In this document: positions 1-7,106 of the stretch, piece after piece
Numbering within the stretch: the stretch's first letter is position 1
Layout: each line of letters begins with the position of its first letter
Source: JAYZAP01 sp964645285
GTDB taxonomy: Bacteria > Pseudomonadota > Alphaproteobacteria > JAAXGF01
Direction: 5' to 3'
DNA length: 24,211 nucleotides
NCBI GenBank assembly: GCA_964645285.1
Contig: CAZYDR010000055.1
Location: 1 to 24,211, forward strand
Position numbers and translations under genes: made by a program
The notes under the pieces: generated by a model
Seen by the model: only the letters and a program-made list of their open reading frames with translations
Database searches by the model: none
Told to the model about the DNA's origin: nothing

Positions 1-780
<780 letters not shown>

Positions 781-781
781 C

Positions 782-1058
782 GGTCACCTCTTCGAGGTGA
801 CCTGCATTGGTGCTTGGCAAGGGCGTTCAAGCGCCACGCAGCATCCCGCCGATCGGTCGGCAACGCCCATCCTGTTGCGAACAAAATGGCGCGCTTGCAA
901 ACGGTCAAGGGAAGACCGCCGGAATTCTTCCTAATTTCTTACTTTCAGCCCCCGACCGGGGGTCGCCGCTTATACGCCGGGAGCCAAGCGGACGCCAGCC
1001 TGCGTGGCACTTGAACGCGTTTACCAAAAACGTCCGCGCCGGTAATTGAAGGCCAAAC
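782..1058 (+). repeat. Structured intergenic repeat, copy A (near full length, composite)
   Basis: Fills the gap between the convergent acs and Sel1-lipoprotein genes. Reading +, it has hairpin 1 (782-790 with 794-802, loop TTC), a GCGTTCAA block, a CGGTCGG block, GGCGCGCTTGC (888-898), hairpin 2 (902-906 with 914-918), CTTTCAGCC, a CCCCC/GGGGG hairpin (949-953 with 958-962), GGGAGCCAAGCGGACG (979-994), and a last block ending GGTAATTGAAGGCCAAAC (1041-1058). The same blocks occur in the same order in copy C on the other strand. Copy A also holds an extra inverted 19-mer: 823-841 pairs with 1000-1018 with one mismatch. No protein-coding frame here looks real. The family is not one I recognise. 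Confidence 0.85.
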
Positions 1059-1075
1059 AAAAAGACACGCGATCT

Positions 1076-1972
1076 TCAAAAAACCACAGCGCAGTAGATC
1101 GCCCGGGCGCGCAGTTTTTCGCACAGGGTGGCGGCGGCGGTGCCGTTGTTCATCGGGCCGGCATAAAGGCGAATCCAGGAGCCTTCGTCGGCGCCGAGGT
1201 CAAGGGGCAGAAGGCGGCCCCGCAAGCCGGCCAGGATATCGCCATGACTCTCCCCCAGCATGTCCCAGTGAAGGGCGGCGGCGGCGCGGGTGCGAAAAGT
1301 CGCGATATGAACCCAGTGATTACCACTCGGGGCCGGGGCGGCGGCAGTAGCGGTGGCCGAGGCGGCGGGAATTATCGTCGTAGTCTGGTCGGACGGCAGG
1401 TCTTCGGACGGCGCAACGATAAGCGCGCCCGGCGTCGCCTGGCGATCAGGCTGGATCAGGGTCGGCGGGGTAATGGCGGCGCCGAGCAGGCGCTCGAGGT
1501 TCGGCGGCAGGCCGGCGGCGGACTGGGCGTTCTGGGCGGCGCGGCTGTACCACAGGACGGCGGCATCGTAGTTGCGCGGCACGCCGAGTCCTTGTTCATA
1601 AAAGAAGGCGAGGCGGAACTGGGCGCTCACGTTGCCGCTCTCGGCCGCCTGGCGATGCCAGACCACGGCCTGGCCAAAGTCCTGGGCGACACCGAGGCCG
1701 CGGGCGTAAAGCTCGCCCAGGGAGTATTGCGCCAAGTCGTTGCCCTGGTCGGCGGCCTGACGGTACCAGTACGCCGCCTGGTGATAGTCGCGGTCGAACC
1801 CCTGGCCGGTCTGATACATCCAGCCGAGACTGACCTGGGCCTCGCTGTCGCCGCGCTCGGCCAGGATAGGCAGCGCCACTTCCGGCGGCGCGCCGGGGGG
1901 CGGGTCACCACTGGCGCAACCGGCAACCAACAGGACCACCACCAATCGAAGGATATGACCGACGGGCATCAT
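1076..1972 (-). CDS. Sel1-repeat lipoprotein with C-terminal SPOR domain
   Basis: Predicted envelope lipoprotein of 298 residues if it starts at the first ATG of MMPVGHILRL. A signal peptide leads to a lipobox, LLVAGC, with Cys19 as the lipidated residue. Three Sel1-like (TPR-type) repeats follow at about residues 38-140 (GDSEAQVSLGWMYQTGQG, GNDLAQYSLGELYARGLG, GNVSAQFRLAFFYEQGLG), then a Thr/Ala/Pro-rich linker. The last ~80 residues (WVHIATF..., SWIRLYAGP..., ending IYCAVVF) look like a SPOR domain, which binds denuded peptidoglycan. Role inferred: protein scaffold at the cell wall or septum. The frame stays open upstream to 2098, but that extension is encoded by repeat copy D and would bury the signal peptide. 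The proposed start codons lie inside a 12-bp hairpin of that repeat, with no Shine-Dalgarno sequence. It converges on acs. Confidence 0.85.
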   Translation of the reverse strand: MMPVGHILRLVVVLLVAGCASGDPPPGAPPEVALPILAERGDSEAQVSLGWMYQTGQGFDRDYHQAAYWYRQAADQGNDLAQYSLGELYARGLGVAQDFGQAVVWHRQAAESGNVSAQFRLAFFYEQGLGVPRNYDAAVLWYSRAAQNAQSAAGLPPNLERLLGAAITPPTLIQPDRQATPGALIVAPSEDLPSDQTTTIIPAASATATAAAPAPSGNHWVHIATFRTRAAAALHWDMLGESHGDILAGLRGRLLPLDLGADEGSWIRLYAGPMNNGTAAATLCEKLRARAIYCAVVF

Positions 1973-2114
1973 GAGTGCATCATGATGCCCGCCGGCAAGC
2001 GCGCCAGCCTTGGTCGCAACGGTGGGCGTCGCCGACCGTTCGGCGGAAGGCCCAGTCAATTGCATACAAGATTGGCCGTTTGAACGCCCATCGGCCATCC
2101 TTCATGGCCGATGG
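1963..2114 (-). repeat. Structured intergenic repeat, copy D (5' part only)
   Basis: Lies downstream of the nuclease gene and reads on the minus strand. Hairpin 1 is an 11-bp perfect stem (2088-2098 with 2104-2114). It is followed by GCGTTCAA (2080-2087), the 19-mer GCCGAACGGTCGGCGACGC (2026-2044, identical in copy C), CGCGCTTGCC (1994-2003, identical in copy C), and hairpin 2, a perfect 12-bp stem (1963-1974 with 1980-1991, 5-nt loop). The later blocks seen in copies A and C are absent; the lipoprotein gene takes over at this point. The initiation codons of that gene (1967-1972) sit in the 3' arm of hairpin 2. Confidence 0.8.
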
Positions 2115-2156
2115 TAAAATCACCTTGTCCATGACACGATGATAGCACAATGTCGT

Positions 2157-2513
2157 TTAACACCAGGGCAGGCGCGCACCACCATCATAGGCCCGGCCGC
2201 CGAACTTGTCATTCCGGACACCCCACAAGACCACATCCCCGCCGGCGACCCTGGCCATGACGAAGTCGCGGGCGGCGGCAGCCAGTTCCCGCTCCCTGTC
2301 GCAATCACCGCGAAGCTCCGGCGTATCGACCCCGGCAAGGCATACCCGGGTCTCGATGGTCTGGCCGATCCAGATGCGGGCGCTGACCGCCAAGGTGTCG
2401 CCGTCGATCACGGCCAGCACCCGGGCCGCCACCGGACCGGTGACCACACTGTCACGACGAAGTTCAGCGCCCGTCGCCAGGATGTTGAGCGTAATTACAG
2501 TAATTACAACCAT
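2157..2513 (-). CDS. SNase-like (thermonuclease-family) secreted nuclease, internally shortened
   Basis: Staphylococcal-nuclease-like protein of 118 residues from the ATG at 2513, with a hydrophobic N-terminus (MVVITVITLNILATGAE) that would act as a signal peptide. Family landmarks are present: VIDGDTLAV (metal-binding Asp), TRVCLAGVDTPELRG (the Arg and the DTPE acidic pair), and a C-terminal YDGGARLPWC typical of the alphaproteobacterial subgroup. The stretch between NDKFGG and RAYDGG is too short. Relatives carry about 20-24 residues there (a beta strand and a helix ending in AAGLGR). The protein is therefore probably missing part of the fold and may be inactive, although the frame is intact. 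An upstream in-frame ATG at 2567 would add 18 residues before the hydrophobic segment; neither start has a clear ribosome-binding site. Repeat copy D follows its stop. Confidence 0.75.
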   Translation of the reverse strand: MVVITVITLNILATGAELRRDSVVTGPVAARVLAVIDGDTLAVSARIWIGQTIETRVCLAGVDTPELRGDCDRERELAAAARDFVMARVAGGDVVLWGVRNDKFGGRAYDGGARLPWC

Positions 2514-2678
2514 GGGACATTGCGAAATCCAGCGAATCGCTGATCGTACATGGACCCTATAAACCATTAATTTTCATCCGGTGGCTTTGGATTCGAACGC
2601 CAATATCCGCGCTCGTCAGGATGGCCGTATCATGCAAATTAGAACAAATCACGAATTACAATCATAAGAGGTAATTAC
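2491..2678. repeat. Three copies of the palindromic octamer GTAATTAC
   Basis: The self-complementary octamer GTAATTAC occurs at 2491-2498, 2500-2507 and 2671-2678, in a locally AT-rich patch of an otherwise GC-rich window. The first two lie inside the signal-peptide codons of the nuclease gene (Val-Ile-Thr twice on the minus strand). The third lies in the gap between the SdhAF4-like gene and the nuclease gene. They could be operator half-sites or could simply reflect the codons and base composition. The rest of the 2568-2694 gap shows no gene that I can support. Confidence 0.35.
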
Positions 2679-2694
2679 TACATGCCTTTACGGA

Positions 2695-2865
2695 TCAAAA
2701 ATCAACGGCGCGGCCATTTTTCTCCCAGTCCCCATAACGGGTCGGGTCGAGACCGTCACGGCCGCCGATCTCCTTGGCGGGCTTAGTCCGCGGCTCTTGC
2801 GGCGCGTCATCAGCCGTGGACTCGGGGGTTCTGTCCTGGGGCGTCTTGCCTTCGGTTTTGGGCAT
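2695..2865 (-). CDS. DUF1674 / SdhAF4-like succinate dehydrogenase assembly factor
   Basis: Small protein of 56 residues. The first 30 residues are polar and look disordered. The C-terminal part (EIGGRDGLDPTRYGDWEKNG followed by RAVDF) is the complete DUF1674 signature: EIGG, then DPTRYGDWE, then GR and DF at the very end. The eukaryotic member SdhAF4/Sdh8 binds the flavinylated SDH flavoprotein subunit and protects it during complex II assembly; the same role here is inferred. I chose the ATG at 2865 (MPKTEGK) because the upstream in-frame extension is Arg-rich non-conserved sequence running into the promoter region of the divergent rsmB gene. In many alphaproteobacteria this gene lies beside rsmB, which fits. 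Confidence 0.85.
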   Translation of the reverse strand: MPKTEGKTPQDRTPESTADDAPQEPRTKPAKEIGGRDGLDPTRYGDWEKNGRAVDF

Positions 2866-2972
2866 GGGAACCGCCTCGATGTTGGCTACGAACGTTCCCG
2901 GTTGTAGCCCATGGCGCGCGACAGACACAAGTGACGGTCGACAGCGCCGCCGAGGCGCGCTACACCGCGCCC

Positions 2973-4250
2973 ATGAACAGCGCAATCTCCGCCCGGGCCA
3001 TCGCTCTCGACATTCTCGGGGCCGTGCTCGGCGACAAAAGACCCCTCGACGAAGTGCTCGCCGACCATGACGACCTGGGCCGCCTAGAAGCCCGCGACCG
3101 GGCCTTGGCCCGCTTGCTGGTGGCCACCACCCTGCGTCGCCGGGGCCAGATTGACGCTCTCATGAGTCACTGCATGGAGCGGCCCCTGGGAGCCAAGGCG
3201 GCACGCATCCGGGACATTCTCCGGCTCGGCATCTGCCAGCTCGTGTTCCTCGGCACCCCAGCCCACGCGGCGGTCGACGGCGCGGTCTCCCTGGTTGGCT
3301 TGAACCGACCCTTCAAGGGTCTGGTCAACGCGGTGCTGCGGCGCATTTCCCGCGAGGGCGCCGATCTCACCGCCAACCACGACGCCGCCCGGCTCAACAC
3401 CCCCGACTGGCTGTGGCAGGCCTGGACTACAGCCTATGGCGAGACCACCGCCCGCGCTATCGCCGAGGCCCACCTGGTCGCCCCGCCGCTCGACTTCTCG
3501 GTCAAGACCGGCCCGGCCGGCTGGGCCGCGCGGCTCGATGCCCAGCAATTGCCCAGCGGCAGTCTGCGGCGCCCCCTCGGCGGCGCCATCGAAGACCTGC
3601 CGGGCTATAGAGACGGCGCCTGGTGGATCCAGGACGCCGCCGCCGCCCTGCCCGCCCGTCTGCTTGGCCATGTCGCCGACGAAATAGTCATCGATCTGTG
3701 CGCCGCTCCCGGTGGCAAGACCGCCCAGCTCGCCGCCGCTGGCGCCAAGGTCATCGCGGTGGACCGGGACAAGGGCCGCCTGACCCGTACCAAGAAAAAC
3801 CTGGCCCGGCTCGGCCTCAAGGCCGAGACCATCCGTGCCGACGCGGCGATCTGGCGACCACCGGTACCGGCGCCCTTTGTACTGTTGGATGCGCCATGCA
3901 CAGCGACCGGCACCATCCGCCGCCACCCGGACGTGGCCCGGCTCAAACAGGCCGCCGACGTAGAACGTATGACAGTGCTCCAGGCTCGGCTGCTCGATGC
4001 CGCTTATCCCATGGTCGCGCCCGGCGGCGTACTGGTCTACTGCGTCTGCTCGCTACAGCCCGAGGAAGGCCCCGAGGCGGTTGCCGCGTTTCTTGCCCGG
4101 CAACCGGAAATGGCCCGCGAATCGGTCACCGTCGAGGGCCTCGACGAGGCTGTCACCGCCCTAGGCGAGCTCCGCACCCTACCCTGCCACTGGCCCGATT
4201 CCGGCGGTCTCGACGGCTTCTACGCGGCGCGCTTGCGGCGCCGAGTCTAA
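2973..4250 (+). CDS. rsmB: 16S rRNA m5C967 methyltransferase RsmB (RsmB/NOP family)
   Basis: Methylates C967 of 16S rRNA using S-adenosylmethionine. The 425 residues match the family length (E. coli about 429). The N-terminal third (residues ~5-125) is a NusB-like RNA-binding domain, with LRLGICQLVFLG and VNAVLRR. The C-terminal Rossmann methyltransferase domain shows motif I VIDLCAAPGGKTAQLA (~239-254), motif IV LLDAPCTATGTIRRHPDV (~304-321) with its Pro-Cys, and motif VI YCVCSLQPEEG (~356-366), whose second Cys (C359) is the expected nucleophile. The ATG at 2973 gives the canonical N-terminus MNSAISARAIALDIL. It is divergent from the SdhAF4-like gene across ~107 bp, and rpe follows 18 bp after its stop. 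Confidence 0.95.
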   Translation: MNSAISARAIALDILGAVLGDKRPLDEVLADHDDLGRLEARDRALARLLVATTLRRRGQIDALMSHCMERPLGAKAARIRDILRLGICQLVFLGTPAHAAVDGAVSLVGLNRPFKGLVNAVLRRISREGADLTANHDAARLNTPDWLWQAWTTAYGETTARAIAEAHLVAPPLDFSVKTGPAGWAARLDAQQLPSGSLRRPLGGAIEDLPGYRDGAWWIQDAAAALPARLLGHVADEIVIDLCAAPGGKTAQLAAAGAKVIAVDRDKGRLTRTKKNLARLGLKAETIRADAAIWRPPVPAPFVLLDAPCTATGTIRRHPDVARLKQAADVERMTVLQARLLDAAYPMVAPGGVLVYCVCSLQPEEGPEAVAAFLARQPEMARESVTVEGLDEAVTALGELRTLPCHWPDSGGLDGFYAARLRRRV

Positions 4251-4268
4251 CCTGCTACCTACAGCGCC

Positions 4269-4928
4269 ATGCAACAGCCTGTCCGTGTCGCCCCTTCGAT
4301 CCTCGCCGCTGATTTTTCACGGCTCGGTGACGAGGTCCGGGCCGCTGATGCGGCCGGCGGCGACTACATTCACATTGACGTCATGGACGGGCATTTCGTG
4401 CCCAACATCTCCCTCGGCCCGGTGGTGATGAAGTCGCTTCGTCAACACAGCGCCAAGCCCTTCGACGTCCATCTGATGATCAGCCCGGTTGATCCCTATA
4501 TCCCCGACTTCGTCGATGCCGGCGCCGATATTCTGACCGTTCATCCGGAGTCCGGACCCCACCTCCACCGCTCGATCCAGCTGGTCAAGTCGCTCGGCAA
4601 GCGGGCCGGGGTGGGGCTCAATCCCGGGACCCCGGCCGAGGCGGTGGACTACGTGCTCGACGCGGTCGATCTGGTGCTGGTCATGTCGGTCAATCCGGGC
4701 TTTGGCGGCCAGAGCTTCATCCCCGCCATGCTCCATAAAATCGCGGCGTTGCGCACCAAGATCGACGCCACCGGCCGGACCATTGATCTCGAGGTCGATG
4801 GCGGCGTCAACGGCGATACCGCGACGGCCATTGTCGCCGCCGGGGCCGATGTGCTGGTGGCCGGCAGCGCCGTGTTCAGCGGCGACGCCGGCGCCTACGC
4901 CGACAACATCGCACGCCTCCGGGGTTAG
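4269..4928 (+). CDS. rpe: Ribulose-phosphate 3-epimerase
   Basis: Interconverts ribulose-5-phosphate and xylulose-5-phosphate in the pentose phosphate (or Calvin) pathway. The 219 residues are the usual length for this TIM-barrel enzyme. Family motifs are intact: VAPSILAADFSRLGDEV at the N-terminus, HIDVMDGHFVPNISLGP (catalytic Asp and metal His region), FDVHLMI, MSVNPGFGGQSFIP, and LEVDGGVNGDTA with the second catalytic Asp, then the phosphate-binding GADVLVAGSAVF. It starts 18 bp after rsmB and ends 7 bp before the next start, so the three genes probably share a transcript. Confidence 0.97.
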   Translation: MQQPVRVAPSILAADFSRLGDEVRAADAAGGDYIHIDVMDGHFVPNISLGPVVMKSLRQHSAKPFDVHLMISPVDPYIPDFVDAGADILTVHPESGPHLHRSIQLVKSLGKRAGVGLNPGTPAEAVDYVLDAVDLVLVMSVNPGFGGQSFIPAMLHKIAALRTKIDATGRTIDLEVDGGVNGDTATAIVAAGADVLVAGSAVFSGDAGAYADNIARLRG

Positions 4929-4935
4929 CCGCCCC

Positions 4936-6618
4936 GTGGCTGACGAAAGCACTATCAATCATCCGCCCGGGCAACGCCCGGCGGCGGGGGTTGGCCGCCG
5001 CACCCTGAACAAGGCCCGCGAGGCCATCGAGGGCGCGGTTTACGGCACCGCCCTCTATCGGGTTTCGCTGCGCGGCAAGCGGCCCGAAGCGCTGGTCTTC
5101 AGTCCCACCGATCCGTGGCCCTGTGATAGCGCCCTGGGCGCCGCGCTCAATGACAGCAGCTTCACATTCGCCGGCCAGACCGTGACCGCCGGCACGGCGG
5201 CGCCATGGCATCCCGAGGGCGCCAGCATCAGGTGGCTGGAGGCCATGCACGGCTTCCACTGGCTGCGACACATGGCGACGGCGGGCGGGCCTGAGACCCG
5301 CGACCGGATCCACAGCCTGGTCACCGACTGGATAGAGGCTCAGGGCGAATGGCACCCGCTGACCTGGCGCGCCGATGTGCTGGGCCGCCGTCTGGTCGCC
5401 TGGCTCTGTCACTCATCCCTGCTCTTGAGCGGCGCCGGACGGCAAAGCGCCGAAGCGATTCTCATCAGTCTCGCGGAACAGGCTCGCCACTTGGGCCGCG
5501 TCGCCACCGCCGGACCCGACGGCGCGGCCCGCATCGCCGCCGTCAAAGGGCTGGTCTTCGCCGCCCTCTGTCTGCCCGGCGACGACCGCCGCCTGGCCCA
5601 GGCGCTGCGCCTGCTGGAACAGGAGATGGCGCGCCAGGTCCGCGCCGACGGCGGTCATGTGTCGCGCAGCCCGGCGGTTCAGCTCACCGTGTTCCGCGAT
5701 CTGGTGGAATTGCGCGGCGTCATTATGGCCGGTCGTCAGCCGGTGCCGACCCTGTTGCAGACCACCATCGACCGCATGGCGCCGATCGTCCGGTTCTTCC
5801 GCCACGGCGACGGTGGCCTGGCCCTGTTCAACGATTCAAACGAGGGCGACCCGGCTCTGATCGATATCGCCCTGGCGCTTGGCGATGCCCCCGGCCAGCC
5901 GCCCTTAAGCGCACCGCACAGCGGCTTCGAGCGCCTGGTGACGCGGCGCACCCTGGTGATTACCGACGTCGGCGCGCCCGGTCCCCTGGCGGCGCCCCAT
6001 ACCCATGGCGGCACCCTGAGCTTCGAGATGAGCGTCGATGGTCACCGCCTGATCGTCAACTGCGGCGCCCACGGCGGCAGCGACCCGGGCTGGCGCCAGG
6101 CCCAGCGCGCCACCGCGGCCCATTCCACCGCCACCGTCGAGGACGCCGATTCGGTGGTTATCGCCGACGACGGCAATATGGAACATGGCCCCGAGCGGGT
6201 CGTCGCCACCCGCCTTGAGGACGGGGGCGCCACCTGGATCGACGCCAGCCACGACGGCTTCGTCAACGATTTCGGCATCAGCCACCGGCGCCGCCTCTAC
6301 CTGGCCGCCGACGGCAACAGCCTGCGCGGTGAGGATACCCTAAGCGGCCGCGGCCGCGCCGGGCGCTTCACCATCCGCTTTCATCTGCATCCCACGGTCA
6401 AGGCTTCCCTGGTGGCCGACGGCACCGGTGCCCTGTTGCGTCTGCCCGGCGGCGAAGGCTGGCGCATGCGCAGTTCCGGCGCCATACTGGTGATCGCCGA
6501 CAGCATCTACCTGGGTCACCAAGGGGCTCACAGCCGCAGCGAACAAGTCGTCCTCTCGGGCCCTCTCAAGGGCGGTGTCACCACGGTCAAATGGGCGCTG
6601 TCACGGATCGGAAGTTAA
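4936..6618 (+). CDS. Heparinase II/III-family protein
   Basis: Protein of 560 residues from a GTG start 7 bp after rpe; the open frame extends further upstream only as a shadow of rpe. The N-terminal ~250 residues are a helical toroid-type domain (FHWLRHMA, DWIEAQGEWHPLTWRADVLGRR). The C-terminal part is the beta-rich heparinase II/III domain, with GGLALFNDSNEGD, PHTHGGTLSFEMSVDGHRLI, NCGAHG and RATAAHSTATVEDADS. Family enzymes are polysaccharide lyases, but this alphaproteobacterial purH-linked subgroup has no firmly known substrate, and a lyase role is only inferred. No signal peptide is evident. In related genomes I recall this gene lying directly upstream of purH; here about 7.9 kb separates them. 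Repeat copy B begins 12 bp after the stop. Confidence 0.88.
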   Translation: MADESTINHPPGQRPAAGVGRRTLNKAREAIEGAVYGTALYRVSLRGKRPEALVFSPTDPWPCDSALGAALNDSSFTFAGQTVTAGTAAPWHPEGASIRWLEAMHGFHWLRHMATAGGPETRDRIHSLVTDWIEAQGEWHPLTWRADVLGRRLVAWLCHSSLLLSGAGRQSAEAILISLAEQARHLGRVATAGPDGAARIAAVKGLVFAALCLPGDDRRLAQALRLLEQEMARQVRADGGHVSRSPAVQLTVFRDLVELRGVIMAGRQPVPTLLQTTIDRMAPIVRFFRHGDGGLALFNDSNEGDPALIDIALALGDAPGQPPLSAPHSGFERLVTRRTLVITDVGAPGPLAAPHTHGGTLSFEMSVDGHRLIVNCGAHGGSDPGWRQAQRATAAHSTATVEDADSVVIADDGNMEHGPERVVATRLEDGGATWIDASHDGFVNDFGISHRRRLYLAADGNSLRGEDTLSGRGRAGRFTIRFHLHPTVKASLVADGTGALLRLPGGEGWRMRSSGAILVIADSIYLGHQGAHSRSEQVVLSGPLKGGVTTVKWALSRIGS

Positions 6619-6630
6619 GGGATCTATTAC

Positions 6631-6690
6631 GGTCACCTTCGGTGACCTGCGTTCACATCGCCACGCAGGCTCCCGCCAACAAGGGTCGCG
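6631..6690 (+). repeat. Structured intergenic repeat, copy B (short 5' fragment)
   Basis: Begins 12 bp after the heparinase stop. Hairpin 1 is GGTCACC/GGTGACC (6631-6637 with 6641-6647, loop TTC). It is followed by TGCGTTCA (6648-6655) and CCACGCAGGCTCCCGCC (6661-6677), matching the second block of copy C (CACGCAGGCTCCTGCC on the minus strand). Similarity then fades into the aminotransferase remnant reading the other way; the exact end (6675-6690) is a judgement by eye. The stop codon of that remnant (6633-6635) lies in the left arm of hairpin 1. Confidence 0.75.
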
Positions 6691-7100
6691 GCGGTCCAGT
6701 CACCATCGGCTGGTTCGGGCACGGTCTCCACACGAGCGCCACGGTCGGCGGCAAGGTCTTGCCACACCAGGTGATGGGATGGAAACGGCGCCTCGGGCAC
6801 CAGGATGGCCTGGCCCGCCCCGACCGGCAGATTGCGTGCCGCCACGGCGGCGCCGAAACTGGTCGAAGGCGTGATGGCGATGTCATTGGCGGTGGCGCCG
6901 ATTAACCCCGCGAACAAGCCGCGCAGGGTTTCGCCCTCGTTCGGCACGGTGTCGGGATCGACCGCCCAGGGCCGGGCCTTGCGGGTAATACCTGCCTCGC
7001 CAGCGGTGACGCTTTCCCGCAACAGCGGCGAACGGGCGGCGCTGTTGAAGTAAGTCACCCCTTCGGGAATATCGAACAGATGGCGTTGATTGGCGATCAT
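6633..7100 (-). pseudogene. Class-V aminotransferase, N-terminal remnant (3' end replaced by repeat)
   Basis: The 155-residue frame begins like a fold-type I PLP enzyme of the class-V/kynureninase type: FDIPEGVTYFNSAARSPLL, then DTVPNEGETLRGLFAGLIGA, IAITPSTSFGAAVAARNL (the PLP phosphate-binding region), ILVPEAPFPSHHLVWQDLA. Full-length relatives are about 380 residues and carry the PLP-binding lysine far downstream; this frame ends before it. The last ~17 residues (TLVGGSLRGDVNAGHRR) are translated from repeat copy B, so the real gene has lost roughly its last 60 percent. It starts 6 bp after the methyltransferase stop, so the two were probably once a co-transcribed pair. It should not be active as an aminotransferase. 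Confidence 0.8.
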
Positions 7101-7106
7101 CGACGG

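Noticed and set aside
782..802. Hairpin after acs as a rho-independent terminator
   Set aside because: The 9-bp stem is perfect but no U-tract follows, and the same stem position recurs in the other repeat copies, so it is better read as part of the repeat. A role in rho-dependent termination or RNA stability stays open.
782..1058. Repeat copies as integron attC sites, CRISPR repeats or a known riboswitch
   Set aside because: No attC core sites, no regular spacing, and the copies sit after stop codons rather than in 5' leaders. No integrase, cas or RAYT-type transposase gene is in the window.
2575..2625. tRNA-like T-loop (GTTCGAATCC on the minus strand, near 2593) suggesting a tRNA 3' end or attachment site
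   Set aside because: No matching T-stem, no anticodon arm or 5' acceptor strand, and no integrase or duplicated core nearby. Chance match.
4702..4935. Longer N-terminus for the heparinase-family protein
   Set aside because: The extra stretch is an out-of-frame shadow of rpe; the GTG at 4936, 7 bp after the rpe stop, gives a sensible operon junction.
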